The notes below the pieces were generated by a model. That model did not search any database and was not told where the DNA came from. It saw only the letters and a list, made by a program, of their open reading frames with translations. DNA of 64,000 nt from Reticulitermes speratus (Eukaryota; Arthropoda; Insecta; Blattodea; Rhinotermitidae). The translations under genes and the position numbers were made by a program. The stretch is taken from NCBI GenBank assembly GCA_021186555.1, contig JAJKFL010000014.1:18427533-18491532 (forward strand), read 5' to 3'. This document shows positions 46,566 through 57,880 of the stretch, in pieces (positions within the stretch are counted from its first letter, which is position 1; every line of letters begins with the position of its first letter).

Positions 46566-47599
46566 AAAGGAACAGTGAAAAAAATTAATAAAAAAATGGG
46601 AGAAATTTTCAAAGCCCCGAAAAATTCGGTTTATAACAAAAGAATTTATTTCGATGAAAGTGTATTTTGCGTAAAAATTCTAGATTACCATGATCTAAAC
46701 AAAGAAATTCTCACTTTGCACAAAAGTCTCCTACTCGTAATAAATTAAACTGGATTTCAAAGAGGAGAATAAGCAGTTTGGAAAAGAGTTTAAAGCGATG
46801 GAGTCCAGTTTTAAGAAATGCAATAACAGAAGATGCTTGCTAATTAAAGAAAAGACAATGCAGCCCGCCGTGTGACATACGAGTTCTTAGAAGTAAAGAA
46901 AAAGGGCTTCAAAACAAGTCGTTTTTACAGATGGGGCTTGAGTTCACATCAAAAACTATGTTAAAAGATGTTGGCACCATGAAGCAGATATGGAAGCATT
47001 GATAAGCAGCAGTGCAGGATCAAGGGTTGCAGAAGTACATGCACCGGAAGAGATGAGGGTTTATAGATGGGGCAGAAGTAACATGATTCCGAATGGAAAC
47101 CGAAAGACTAGCAAGATGACAGGCTTTAACTCTGTTGTGACTTAACCAATTACCACTATGAATTAAATCATAAGAAATTGGTACGTAACTTACTAAAACA
47201 AAAAAATTGAGGAAAGAAATATTTCCTCTGTTTCTTTAACGCTTTTAAGAAAATCACCAGAAAATTTTTGGGTGACGTAAGGCAAGAAGACTGGATAAGA
47301 GCACGTAATCGTGTCAAGGCAATTGAAGAAGAATACTGGCGCAGGGATGGGTTAAGAGAGGAAGCAATTTAAAATATAAATGCGAGTAATGCACAGAAAT
47401 ATAAAAGACTGAAGAAAAACTTAAAATCAGTCGGAATATGCTTTCTGAAGACAGTCATTGCAAGGGAAAATGCCTCTCAAAGAGATCGACAGTTAAACAG
47501 ACTGGGCTGACGGAAATCCTGATGTCTCATCCGTTTCAAGGCCCGAGATGTTGGAAAAAATTAGAGCTGCTTTTAGGAAACGCAAGGCAGCATGATCTT
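46566..47599. other. No recognisable gene
   Basis: Purine-rich, AT-rich plus strand with several short Lys/Glu-rich frames that may be decayed LINE sequence, but no motif allows a call. Confidence 0.35.
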
Positions 47600-47790
47600 C
47601 CTACGTTAGAATAACAATTACGATGAAGCATCATTTCGTCTCGGATGTGATGTTGCGTCACATGATATTTGGTTCCCAACGTTTTGAGAGAGCGCATTGG
47701 TCTCATCTTCAAAGGTCTAACAGTTCAGAACAAAGTACTCTGCGACGCAGCGTCACATCCCAGAAGAACTGATACCTTACACACGCCGCT
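47600..47790 (-). repeat. Module-bearing repeat with partial inverted ends
   Basis: On the minus strand CTTTGAAGA (47714-47706), T, a GAGA/TCTC stem, AAAA in place of GAAA (about 47685-47682), CGTT and GGGAAC follow the family order. Outer words GATGTGATGTTGCGTCA (47644) and GACGCAGCGTCACATC (47744) are partly inverted, as in the foldback at 24136-24324. Confidence 0.55.
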
Positions 47791-50384
47791 GCGAAAACCT
47801 TAAAACACCTTAAAACTCGCACAATATTTACGCCGTTTGTGACCCACACTGGAACATTACGAACTTACACAAATTAAGAGCAGGATATTTGGTACAGTGG
47901 ACGTCCGAAGTGTAAGAAACTATGCAGTTAACACCAAAAACATATATTTTCTTAACTATTTTTATTATAAAAACAAATGCATGTCTTCGGTATTTAATTA
48001 AATAATAAAATAATAAAAGTGTCCTCTGTTAAACTATGCTGGGCTTGACGTTTAGCTGAGTGGGGAAAAGGTTAAATTCATGTCCTATAATTCTGATGGA
48101 GGAGTCTTTGAAAGCGATTACTTGGAAGACAGAGGGGGAAGGCTGAAAAGCAACATTAAGATGACCCGTAACGACATAAATTGTGAGGAGGGAGATAGAA
48201 GTGGGTCAGAGTTTTGTCCAGTCGCGCAATTTAGTATTATCGTTACTGAAAATCTGAGATTTTAAGGCAGTTGTTTGGTCGGCCATTAATTTTGGACGAA
48301 GGCTAAGTCAGAGTTGTATGCGTATTTTCCGCTTGAATGTTAAAATGTTTACTTTATCCAAAATGATTTTAAGTTACTTAGCAGTATATATTTTATATAA
48401 GGGATATATTCTTTTAGGTTTTAGGCTGGTTTTAACTGAACTCTTAAGCCAGAAATAACTTCAGGGTTTCTTACAACTACGCGTTTTCAAAGTCGCCATA
48501 CTTCCACATTTCATGTGCTTCCCACTAATTTCCTCTCTGAAATAGAAGCGATGCAAAGCCGGAAGACGGAGTACATCTAGCGTACTCCATATTAAAGTAT
48601 AAAGGCGGGGTTCATTTTAAAATTAAAGTTTCGCAATTATCTCTGTGACATTAGGATGAACTGCGAGGTCTAGAGCCAATTGCCCCGCCTTCAAATGTAC
48701 TTGAAATTATGCTTAATTTGTAGCAATATTTCTAACATTTTTATTTTTGATTTAAACTCTTGAATACATACGAGTATTACATGGAACACCAAATCAAAGA
48801 TGAAACGCTCGCGAGACATGTAACACGCATAAAATAAATGAGAAATTCCTATAAATTTTAGTCGGAAAATCCAAAGGATTAAAATTCATGAGCGGACCTA
48901 GGCACAGAAGAGAGAACAATGTCAACTAAATTAAAGTAATATAAAAGTAATATAGTGTGACGATGTGGATGGGATTCATCTTGCCCAGAACAGGTTCCAG
49001 TGGCAGGCTCTCATTAATGAAACAATGAATATCTTGATTCAATAAAGGCGGCTAATGATTAAATAGCTGAGCGACTCTATTACATGCAGTTAGGTGCAAA
49101 ACATCTTCAACCAGACTTTCGACGGCTGTAAACTTGCAGGCAAGTAGCAGCGAAAGTGGCAGCTTGATCGTATCAACATCATGGGGTTTGCTTACTGAAC
49201 GAAACTGAGCATTTTCTGTAAGTTAGAGGAAAACAGAACAGAAGGCTTGCTTCCCACGCCGTCAATGACAGAATTTTTGCAAAAATCTTTTATGGATAGG
49301 AATGAGGTTAGCAGAACGCAATTCGGCACTTGAAAATGTAATTTATGTCTGCAAGATGTTTCGACTTGGATTATTTTTCGATCAATAGGAAAATGTTCTG
49401 TGAAAAGAACATTTAAATTTATGAATCGTGTGAATGGAATTTGTGTATTACTTTGATTTAGATTTCTTTGAACTGGAAGAAAGAAAAAAATGATTTCGGA
49501 AACACCTGGAGCCTAGTTTTCACGAGCACAAATCAAATCATCATTCGTCCGTAAAATTTAAAAGTATTTATGACACACTGATCGCCCTTCACACTACGAA
49601 AAAACTTCACAAGTCTGCGTCTAACATAATGGACTACCTCTTCGCTTTCTACTGAACAAATTAACGTAACATAATTGAACGTAAAATATGACGCAAATAG
49701 GAAGATAATTTTGGGAGCGGTCTTCAAGTAAAATGACGTGAGGTTGAAGTCTGGATTTAACTGGCACAGAATAGGATTTAGTGGCGGACTCCTGTAAACC
49801 TCGTAATGGATTTCATAAACAACAGGGAACTGATTGACTACCTGAGCGACTGCCAGCTTCTCAGGAAGAACTCTGCTCGTTGAATTAAACTGGAACACTG
49901 AGTAACAATTCCGTTAAAATGAGCTGAATACCGAAGAGCTCTACCGATGCGAAGCCTACCGCCGTAGCCTGAATAGGCTGAGTAATATGTAAGACAGCGG
50001 AAGGAAGCGAAGCCTATGTAAGATACCGCCGCAGGACTCTTTTTGCTTTAGTAAAGGAACACCTTGTCATAATAATCGGTTTCAGACACCAGTCCTAAAC
50101 CTGGAATCCCTCTGATACAATGAAAATCTGCTGCCATCTGCGACAATCTCTCAACTTCCACTTATTACGCTACTATGCTTTGTGAACACCCCAAATTAGG
50201 TAAATTATTCGTAATGATTAAAGTGGATCATTGTTAAACATTTAACTGGGTAAGGAGGAAGCCACAACTCTGCGTTGGCAATATTTAAACTAAATAGTCT
50301 GTAACATCTCTTTGCTTTAGAAAATGTCCAATATACTTTTCTTTGCTGATGTAAAATAACTCTTACTCGTAATCACTAATGTAT
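47791..50384. other. No recognisable gene apart from one repeat-like frame
   Basis: The frame at 49533-49898 is listed separately. Otherwise AT-rich DNA without recognisable features. Confidence 0.45.
49533..49898 (-). repeat. 121-codon frame resembling a common dispersed repeat
   Basis: The peptide contains E-K-L-A-V-A-Q-V-V-N-Q-F-P-V-V-Y and later N-P-D-F-N-L. I recall such E-K-L-x-V-A-Q-L-x-x-x-F-P-A-x-Y sequences as the translation of a widespread arthropod repeat found in many transcripts. It has no known domain. I treat it as repeat-derived, not as a gene; identification is from memory only. Confidence 0.35.
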
Positions 50385-50585
50385 AATGGCGCAGAGGCTA
50401 GCTCCACTCTTTCTTAACCTCAGTGATCAGATTCACGTTGAGGTCACTCCATACACAAAGCAAGCAATGATGGGAGCTTGTGTGGACGCTTGAGCGAAAC
50501 TGAATGTGACACTGTATAGAAAATTCTTCACTAACAGAAATTCAAACCCAGTCCCCTTACCGACTGTGATACACCTATCATTGTA
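50385..50585 (-). mobile_element. SINE S-B, internally deleted
   Basis: On the minus strand a tRNA-like head (GTATCACAGTCGGTAAGGGG, then GGGTTTGAATTTC, 50573-50538) is followed after a gap by TGATCACTGAGGTTAAGAAA and GAGTGGAGCTAGCCTC (50432-50405). The middle of the element is missing or replaced. Confidence 0.55.
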
Positions 50586-50714
50586 GAACAAATAATTAAA
50601 ACAGCCCTTCGTATATTTTTAAAAAACAACTAAACTTCACTTTTGTCTAGCATTTAAGTTATTTTATTGTTTACGTTACAGAGAAACAAAAGTGTCCTCT
50701 CTCTCTCCTACCTC

Positions 50715-50910
50715 CATCTACACACACACACCTATACACACGCACGTCCACCTACACACACACCTATAAACACGCACGTCCACCTACACGCACACACACA
50801 CACGCCTATACACACGCACGTCCACCTACACGCACACATACACACACCTATACACACGCACGTCCACCTACCTACACACACACACACACACACACATACA
50901 ACTGTTTGCT
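50715..50910 (+). repeat. CA-rich minisatellite, about 46-bp unit, about 4 copies
   Basis: CCTATAMACACGCACGTCCACC recurs near 50731, 50765, 50813 and 50848, spaced by CA-rich sequence, then (CA)n. The His/Thr/Pro-rich and Cys/Val-rich frames across it are by-products. Confidence 0.85.
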
Positions 50911-51159
50911 TGCCTAACTTTGCGCAGAGAGAGAGAGATTCAAATATACCCACATTAATTCATATTGTTTATTAAATTTTACACACATACATTAATGGTG
51001 GTTTCACTCTATAATATTTCGGTACATTTACATGGCAATTTATAAACAACGGATACAAAATTCTGGCACAAGATAATAAAAAAACTTAGCAACTCCCATG
51101 GAAATGTGGTCTGATAATTATTCAACAAATTAGTCAAACAATGGCAGAAATGTTGTAGC

Positions 51160-52318
51160 CCAATGTCGGCAACCCGCAACTTGCGCTTCCATTTTTGCAG
51201 CCCGCGCAAAACTAACCACCTGAAATTTTTTTATTCTTGAACAAAAAATTAAAAACTACTACTACCATTACTACTACTACTACTAATAGTAATCATAATA
51301 ATAATACAGGAACGAATAATTTCTTTTAGTTTTAAGCGGTACATTATCAGCTGCGAAAGTAACACAGCCCTTCACAAACTCTGAATCTACGAAGCATTCT
51401 CTGTTAGCTGTGGCTGAATGTATGTGTGTGTATACGAGCACATAAGAAAAAGGCTCTAAGGTGTCAAGCCTCTCTGCCCGAACTTGTACAAAGCCTACAG
51501 AAAACTGGGAGTAACTATATGTGAAGAGCTTATCTGCAGGCAAAGCCATATGATTTTTATGCACCTAGCTAAAAGTAATGCCATCACAGATACTGTGCAA
51601 TTTATATTTATTCGTAGGACTGATAGTGTCTTTCATGTTCACGCTCAAAAATGAATTTTCTTCAATGTTCGGAGATTTAACAAGAGAACAAATGAAATAA
51701 AAATATTCCAAAATACTTCTGCCATTGGCATCGACCAGATTCTAGTGCAGTGCAAATGATGATAACTAAATTACAAAATAATGACACTGGGAAAGACACT
51801 GTCACTGATGAAAATATACAGCACTGTTGTGGCAGCCTGCCTGAAAATTTTAACGCCATAAAAATATTGCGAAAAAAAATGCTAAATGCATTTGACAGCA
51901 CTTAAATCTGAGTACAAGAGTTTTAGGTCATGAACTTTCGAGGAAGTAAGTTTTGCTCCCGTGTTACTGAGAAACACTAGCTTGCTGCTTACGCACGTCT
52001 CCTTCAAGCTTCAAAGCATTCACAATCTAGCCAGGCACAACAAACCTCAGAAATTCCGCTAAAGAATGTGACGGCTGTAAACATCCCTCTTTGTTGAGCT
52101 AAAGCAAACATTTTTCTATAGTAACATGTCTGAAGGAAGTAAGTGTAAAACTATGTCTTTGCAATAATGATAGGAGTGTATGTTACTTCTTTATCTTTCA
52201 TTTCCTTCTCAAAAAGCTCCTACTTGTCTCGTTAACAGTGTATTCTACACAAGCGACCAGATTCCTAAAGCCGAAAAAGAATGCGGCCCGCGGATTCAAG
52301 AAGGTTACCGATCCCTGC
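51160..52318 (-). mobile_element. Possible hAT-like element (TIR-like ends, weak transposase trace)
   Basis: The ends form imperfect terminal inverted repeats: AATGTCGGCAACCCGCAACT at 51163-51182 and, read on minus, CAGGGATCGGTAACCTTCTT from 52317. CAGGGGTCGGCAACC-type ends are typical of many hAT elements. A minus frame at 51283-51564 holds an F-V-D-S-E-F-V-K-G-C segment reminiscent of the E-F-V-K-x-C region of GTF2IRD2/ZBED-like hAT proteins. No other transposase motif is visible and no 8-bp target duplication was confirmed. Confidence 0.4.
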
Positions 52319-52489
52319 TGTTAAGTACACAGGACTAAGGTTTATTGAACAGTACAACTGAAAATATAATGTAACCTCACATAAAAATCTAACTCACTGT
52401 GAAATTGATTTCTTATTGGTATGTCTCCTTATTTCCAGAATAATCATCAGTCCTGACAGAGCGTGACGAATTCTGACAACATTCGCTAA

Positions 52490-52830
52490 CGTGCATCTTC
52501 TCGGTGTCTGTCCGCTAACGGGCGCGAAGTCTAACCGCGCTCGGACTCGAAATCGACCTCCGACTCATGTGGCTCTGCAGATGTGGACGGTCTCACAAAG
52601 CCGATCCTGCTCTTTCAACCGGAGCACTGAGCTCGGGTGTCTCGCAACAGATGCGGCCCTACAAAGAGAGGCTCGCCGAGGCGTATTGCACTTTAGATGG
52701 TATTGCGGTTGGACATGGGGGCTCGTATTGCTTAATCGTCTATACCTACACTCTGCCGCGTTTGCGTTGCGCTCGTTGCGTCATGCGGCTGGAGTTTGGA
52801 ATTGCATTAATAAACAGAAGGAGCACTAAG
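52490..52830. other. GC-rich island with overlapping open frames
   Basis: About 340 bp markedly richer in G/C and CpG than its surroundings, ending at an AATAAAC word near 52807. Two plus frames of 112 and 88 codons overlap in it. Neither peptide is recognisable. It could be an unidentified retroposon or, less likely, an exon or CpG-rich regulatory region. Confidence 0.3.
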
Positions 52831-52869
52831 TGATATGGGATAGTAAATACCTGTAGCAAAGTCCTTGAG

Positions 52870-53960
52870 AAGCTAATACTTCCAGATATAATCAAGAAGT
52901 TCCCCATATTTTACTGAATCCGAACATTGATTACCGTGTTTACAAGAAACCGTCACTTGTCCCCTGTCTTGAGCCAGATGATTCCAGTCTGCGCCCTCCC
53001 AGCCTACTTCCTTAACATCCATTTTATCTTCCCATCTATACCTGTGTCTTCCAGTTGGTTTTCTTTCCAGCAGGCTTCCCCACCAAAACCATGTAGGCAT
53101 TTCCTTTCTCCCCCATGTCTGCCACATGCCCTACCCTTCTCATCTTCCTTGATTTCGTCTCCACCAAAAAATATACGGCAAGTAGAATTCATGAAGTTCA
53201 TCATTATGCACCTTTATCCACCCTCTTATTACTTCCTCCATCTAAGGCCCAAATACCTTCCTTAGCATCCTATTCTCGAAAGTTCTCAGTCTATATTTTT
53301 CTCTTATTGCGATAGACCCACGTAAGACAAAAGGCAAAATTGTAATTATGTATTTAAATATTTTCATTTTATATAAACAGAAAACACATAATTCTGGACC
53401 GAATGGTAACAAGAATTCCCCATATTTAACCTGCCCTTCATTTCTTCGTGCATGTAATTTTTCTTTGTTAATGTTTTTTGCAAATATCAGAATTTTTCCA
53501 CATTTTCATAGGATTTGTTAACTGCAATTATGATATGATTTGGTTCCATATTCTACACATATACTTAAGTGTTCTCTGCATTTAGCCGTACTTCTGTACC
53601 ATCCTCCTGACTAGCGACTAATACCACCCGCATAGACCAGAAGCTGATGTACCCCACTCAGTTTCAATCCCCTCTTTCTTGGACCTTCGTAATGACATAA
53701 ACTAAAGCACGTAGGCAATTGTCATAAACTATCTCCTTGTTTCAGACCATTCAGAATGGGGAATGCGTTTGACAAATATTTTTCCATCCCTGCTTTACTA
53801 CATGTTTCATTTAAACACATTTTAATTAACCTACCAATTTCATGTGTGTACGAAAATCAATGGAAATTTTATCCCTACAAAAACCTGCCTCTCAACGGAA
53901 TCATACGCTCTATTGAAGTCAAAAAGTGGCTGATATACTGCTGTTGTTGGGCAGTAACCA
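52870..53960 (-). mobile_element. LINE family L-B, longest copy, RT domain to 3' end, degenerate
   Basis: Minus-strand fragments follow the RT order over about 1.1 kb. First is F-D-F-N-R-A-Y-D-S-V-E-R (motif A, 53915-53880). Next are I-x-R-L-I-K-M-C-L-N-E-T, then N-G-L-K-Q-G-D (motif B side; the first about 53850-53800), an N-M-G-N-S-C-Y segment (about 53440), T-F-E-N-R-M-L-R-K (about 53290), and finally H-R-Y-R-W-E-D-K-M-D-V-K-E-V-G-W (minus frame 53127-52873). Motif C is not legible. Many frameshifts and stops. It shows that the short L-B pieces elsewhere are ends of a non-LTR retrotransposon; the clade is uncertain. Confidence 0.75.
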
Positions 53961-54299
53961 TATACATTATGAAGTGGTCATGCTTGAATGGAAATCACAA
54001 AGAAGGATAGTGTTGATGATGCAGAATTGAAACGTTCGAAGTAACAAATTTCCGCAGAGGGTAATACTTCTAGTGCTCTCGCTTTGTTATTGTGCCTACA
54101 GTTTACGCTTTGAAAATTCGAGTATTTTAAATGTTCCTTTCCATTTTTACACGATACAGGCTATCAGATTTATCTCTATTTTAGCAGCAGATTTACCATC
54201 GATCATAATCGATATTGTAAAAGTCTAGATATCCTATTTCTTGTACTCGTATTTGCCTCGTAAATGTGGAGACTTACAACAGACTGTGCTCCACTGTTA

Positions 54300-54612
54300 C
54301 TTTTATATTGTTAAATTTTTCTTTTGCATTTATTCATACTTTGCAGACAACACAGTTTCTATCAAGTACAAAGCTCAATAACGGCGAGAAGTTAGACAAA
54401 TGTATATAGGTTGTCATGTAAAGTGTCTTGCTTTGTTCGATATGAACCAAAATGGGACTATGTAGAAGAATTATAGCAACATTTCTACGTACGAAATTTC
54501 ACGAAAAGTATTTCGGTGGGAGTCGCGCTGTCCCACGAGGTGAGACGAACGGACTTGACGAGGCTAATCGTCGCCTTTCAAAACTGTAATGCCAACGCGC
54601 CTAAAAATGAAT
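54300..54612 (-). repeat. Dispersed repeat R, copy 2 (partial)
   Basis: Reverse strand gives TTTAGGCGCGTTGGCA, AAAGGCGACGATTAG, CCTCGTCAAGTCCGTTCGTC and a CATGACAACCTATATACAT block, collinear with the 5' half of copy 3 (57293-57530). The distal half is weakly preserved. Confidence 0.6.
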
Positions 54613-55904
54613 TTGTTGGCATCGTATTGGGAAGTGCGACAGAGACTTCAGAACAAAATATCAGAAACAGGATCGGACGGTTGTCTCCAGCACCGTTATT
54701 ATAAGATCTTCATCAGTCATTCTGTACACCGAACACAAGTACCGCGAAGAACCCTACAGGCCAGCGTGTCTCCAGCCACTGAATACGAGCAGTCTGGACG
54801 GAGCAGAAAACAACCGTGTTGACTATAATGAGCACGAGCACGAGTAGTCTTGGCAACACCTTTAGGGGAACCAAACAAAGGCCACTGAGATGAGATGGAT
54901 ATATGACACGTATACACCAAAAGAATGTACACAAAAATGTATACACAACTTTATCCGGTGGATTTGAAGGAAACAGGCCACTTGGGAGTCCTAGGCATAC
55001 TAAGGAGTTTTGTATTCAAATGGACCTTGAAATAGCGCATGACGGTATGCACTGGATTCGTCTTATTCATGGAGGGTCCAGTGGGGTCATCTTTAACAAT
55101 ACGTTATAGGATGCTGGTGTTCCATACAACAAATTTCCTGACTAGCTAAATAACCATCATTTTTCCATAAAGGACTTGGGGTCTATGGAGTTATTAGATA
55201 TATATATGTGTGTGTGTGCGTGCGTTTGTGTGTACTGTTTTAGAAGTTTCGTCCAGAGACAGGATTCCTACACATTCACTCTGGTGAAAGACGTAATTTT
55301 AGCGGTTGCTGGAACAGACAATTTTGTTCCAGAGATTGCAGTTTAGAAATGCCACGTCGGCGTCAGACAGCTGGAAGTGTTCTTTTATGTGAAAAGATAT
55401 TTCCTCCGGAAGAGAAGCACTTTACCTCTGCAGCACGAAAGCAATACAGAGAGCGTTGCAATAACAGAAATGTATAGTGGGAAGTTCTTCAAACAAAAAC
55501 AGACCGCTGATTAATATAACTGTGAAATGAAATGCAGATGTATTCACATACAACTGACAGAATATATCATATCAGATGCAGGCTCGCTTAAATTCGTCAC
55601 AGCTGACCATTATCCCGAACACGGTCACTTGCTCGCAGGTGCGCAAGCCTACACCGACAGAATGTTGTAATTATTTCATTGGACGTCAAATGTACGTTGG
55701 GCAGGTCACACGTGGCGAATAATAGACATCCCCCAAACATGAGGAAAACCATGAATAAAGATACCCTGCCTACGCCGCCCCGGGACTGAGGTGACAAAGT
55801 TATCAGGACGTAGGAGAGTAAAGATCGCTCTTTTAGCATATGTAACAGCGTAAATAAGGAACGTAATGCCAGAAGAAGAAGAAGAACATTGTAAATATTC
55901 AGCT
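54613..55904. other. No recognisable gene; TG-rich patch
   Basis: A TATATG/TGTG microsatellite lies at about 55197-55235. A GAAGAAGAAGAAG run lies at 55871-55887. No gene supported. Confidence 0.45.
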
Positions 55905-55985
55905 CAATTGTCACCACGCGAATATTTAATCCTGCGCCTTTAACTCTCCTCTTTGTCTCACCAAACTGCATGTTCAGAAACAAAT
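55905..55985 (-). repeat. Dispersed repeat fragment shared with 29885-29985
   Basis: On the minus strand, TCTGAACATGCAGTTTGGTG, then AGAGGAGAGTTAAAGG and ATTGAGCTGAATATTTACA, follow the same order and spacing as the plus strand at 29893-29978. The second half of that repeat (the module) is missing here. Confidence 0.65.
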
Positions 55986-55995
55986 ATGACTATTT

Positions 55996-56206
55996 TATAT
56001 TTCTGGTCCTGTCAATCCCAGTGGCCGCGCGGTCTAAGACGTGGGTCTTCGGCCGCTCGTTTACTAGGATCGTGGGTTCGAATCCCACCGGAGGCATGGA
56101 TGTTTGTGTTGTGTTTGTTATAAGGACGGTAGTATGGAACGTAAAGTGACATGAAGGACGAAAGGATTTAAACAGTACAAAAATGGATCAAAGGGGAAAA
56201 ACCCGG

Positions 56207-56256
<50 letters not shown>

Positions 56257-56862
56257 CCGGGGGCATGGATGTTTGTGTTGTGTTTGTTGAAAGGACGGTA
56301 GTATGGAACGTAAAAAGTGACATGAAGGACGAAAGGATATAAAAACAGTACAAAAATGGATCAAAGGGGAAAAACCCCGGACAGGCACAAAAAAAAATCC
56401 CACCGGGGGCATGGATGTTTGTGTTGTGTTAGATGTATGGACAATAGCATGAAACATAAGGTGACATGCAGGACAAAAAGGACTTCAACAGTACAAATGG
56501 ATCAAAGGGGAAAACCCAGGAATTAATACAAAAAAAAATCCCACCGGGGGCATGGATGTTTGTGTTGTGTTTGTTGTAAGGACGGTAGCATGGAACGTAA
56601 AGTGACGAAGGACGAAAGGATTTAAACAGTACAAAAATGGATCAAAGGGGGAAAACCCCGGACAGGCCAAAAAAAAAAAGTCTCTTGTGAGTGTTGTGTA
56701 TTGTCAGGTAAAGGTCTCTGCGTGGGGCTGATCACTCGTCCAGAGGAGTCCTACCGAGTGTGGTGTATCTGAGTGTGATCGTAAAGCCTCGATAATCAGG
56801 AGGCCCTGGCCCACTAGGGGCTGTTGCGCCATGGGAAAGAATATGTATATATTTCAGGTCCT
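55996..56862 (+). mobile_element. SINE S-A expanded by an internal tandem array, with 15-bp target-site duplication
   Basis: TATATTTCWGGTCCT occurs at 55996-56010 and 56848-56862 (one mismatch). Just inside is the S-A head: CAGTGGCCGCGCGGTCTAAG (A-box region, 56020) and GTGGGTTCGAATCCCACC (B box, 56073-56090). The SINE's normal body resumes at TCTCTTGTGAGTGTTGTG (56681) and continues with GGGGCTGATCACTCGTC and GAGGAGTCCTACCGAGTG. Between head and body sit four tandem units not present in other S-A copies. Because one target duplication encloses everything, the array arose within, or was inserted with, this SINE. Pol III boxes of the head are well preserved. Confidence 0.88.
56082..56680 (+). 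repeat. Four-unit tandem array inside SINE S-A, units 141-169 bp with A-runs
   Basis: Units begin with ATCCCACCGGRGGCATGG at 56082, 56251, 56397 and 56538 and run through GGACGGTAG, GGAACGTAAAGTGACATGAA-type words, ACAGTACAAAAATGGATCAA and AGGGGAAAAACCC to an A-run. The first A-run is 45 long (56207-56251), the others about 8-10. Each unit repeats the distal B-box half, so partial tRNA-like sequence is reiterated. Confidence 0.9.
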
Positions 56863-57292
56863 AATGTTCATTGACTTCCACAGCCACGTTCCCCTATCCC
56901 CATTAATCGCATACCATATGAATTTCTTCCAACACGAATTCACCGAATGAGCCTTTTTCTCGAGTAGCATATCGCTCTTACAGGACATGCCTGTATTGTA
57001 CAGGCACTCCACGACTTGCCCTGCAGTTAAGTTCCGGAAGGTCCTGCGCAAGACGAATTTTGTGAAAGTCGGAATTGAATGTACATATACTCAACAATAT
57101 ATGTATACACACAATGTAGCCCAGCTGAAATCCTAACTCCAACACATTGAAACCTGATCGGCCGCAACATGACCGCCCAGCCACCATTGTTATCGCCCAG
57201 CAATATTCTTCTGCCACCTTCGCCTCATTTCACTTTCATTCCCGCAAGGACAAATTCGGGAATCGCTTAAAAAATCTTACTATTTCAGTATG

Positions 57293-57880
57293 TTTAGGCG
57301 CATTTGCAAAACTGTGAAAAGCGACTATTAACTTCGTCAAGTCTGTCTGTCCGTAAGTCCGTCAGTCTGTCTGTCCGCTTGTCCGTCCGCATGGAAAAAC
57401 TCGGCTCCCACTGTACGAAGTTTTATGGAATTTGATATTTGAGTATTTTTGGAAAATCTGCCGAGAAAATTCAAGTTTCATTAAAATCTGACAAGAAAAA
57501 CGGGTACTTCACATGAAGACCTACATACATTTAAGATAATAATCGCGCTGAATTCTTCTTAGAATGAGAAATGTTTCAGGCAACAGCTGTAGAAAAAATC
57601 AAAACACACATTTTCTACCCAATAACTTTTTTCCCCGAAAATCGTGGAAAAATATCGTAGAGCCAGACAGGCCACAGATGGCAATATAATACGGCGCATG
57701 CGCATTGCATGCTGGATAACTAAGGCTACAGACAAACACTGAGAATATGTAATACTTATTGCTTTTCCACGGCAACAAGGAATAAGCGAACACGCCACAA
57801 TGTTGCTATACGTACATTGCCTGTCTTGTGACCATTACTTACAAACGTTCACAACTACCACCACGCCACGTTAATATTCG
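57293..57880 (+). repeat. Dispersed repeat R, copy 3
   Basis: Best-preserved orientation reference for R: TTAGGCGCATTTGCAAAACT, AAAAGCGACT, CTTCGTCAAGTC, then GTCTGT/GTCCGT units (57340-57390), GCTCCCACTGTACGAAG, AAAATCTGACAAGAA, AAGACCTACATACAT, CTAAGGCTACAGACA and AATACTTATTGCTTTTCCA. It aligns in reverse with 17253-17815. It carries two overlapping minus frames (about 79 and 64 codons) not conserved in copy 1. Confidence 0.8.

Noticed and set aside
50715..50910. Regularly spaced repeats, considered as a CRISPR array
   Set aside because: Spacers are CA-rich and similar to each other, and the context is eukaryotic; it is a minisatellite.
54000..54050. TTGATGA...GAAACGTT considered as another hammerhead-like module
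   Set aside because: No pairing stem II between the boxes and no stem I; the words alone are too short to count.
55597..55983. 128-codon minus frame with hydrophobic segments, possible membrane protein
   Set aside because: Its N-terminal part is the repeat shared with 29885-29985 and the rest has no family resemblance.
56020..56105. Possible functional tRNA-Leu gene (A and B boxes intact)
   Set aside because: It is the head of an S-A SINE enclosed by a target-site duplication and lacks the closing acceptor stem; other SINEs share the same head.
56168..56457. Frames with poly-Phe and repeated peptide units
   Set aside because: Translations of the A-run and tandem units in the SINE array.
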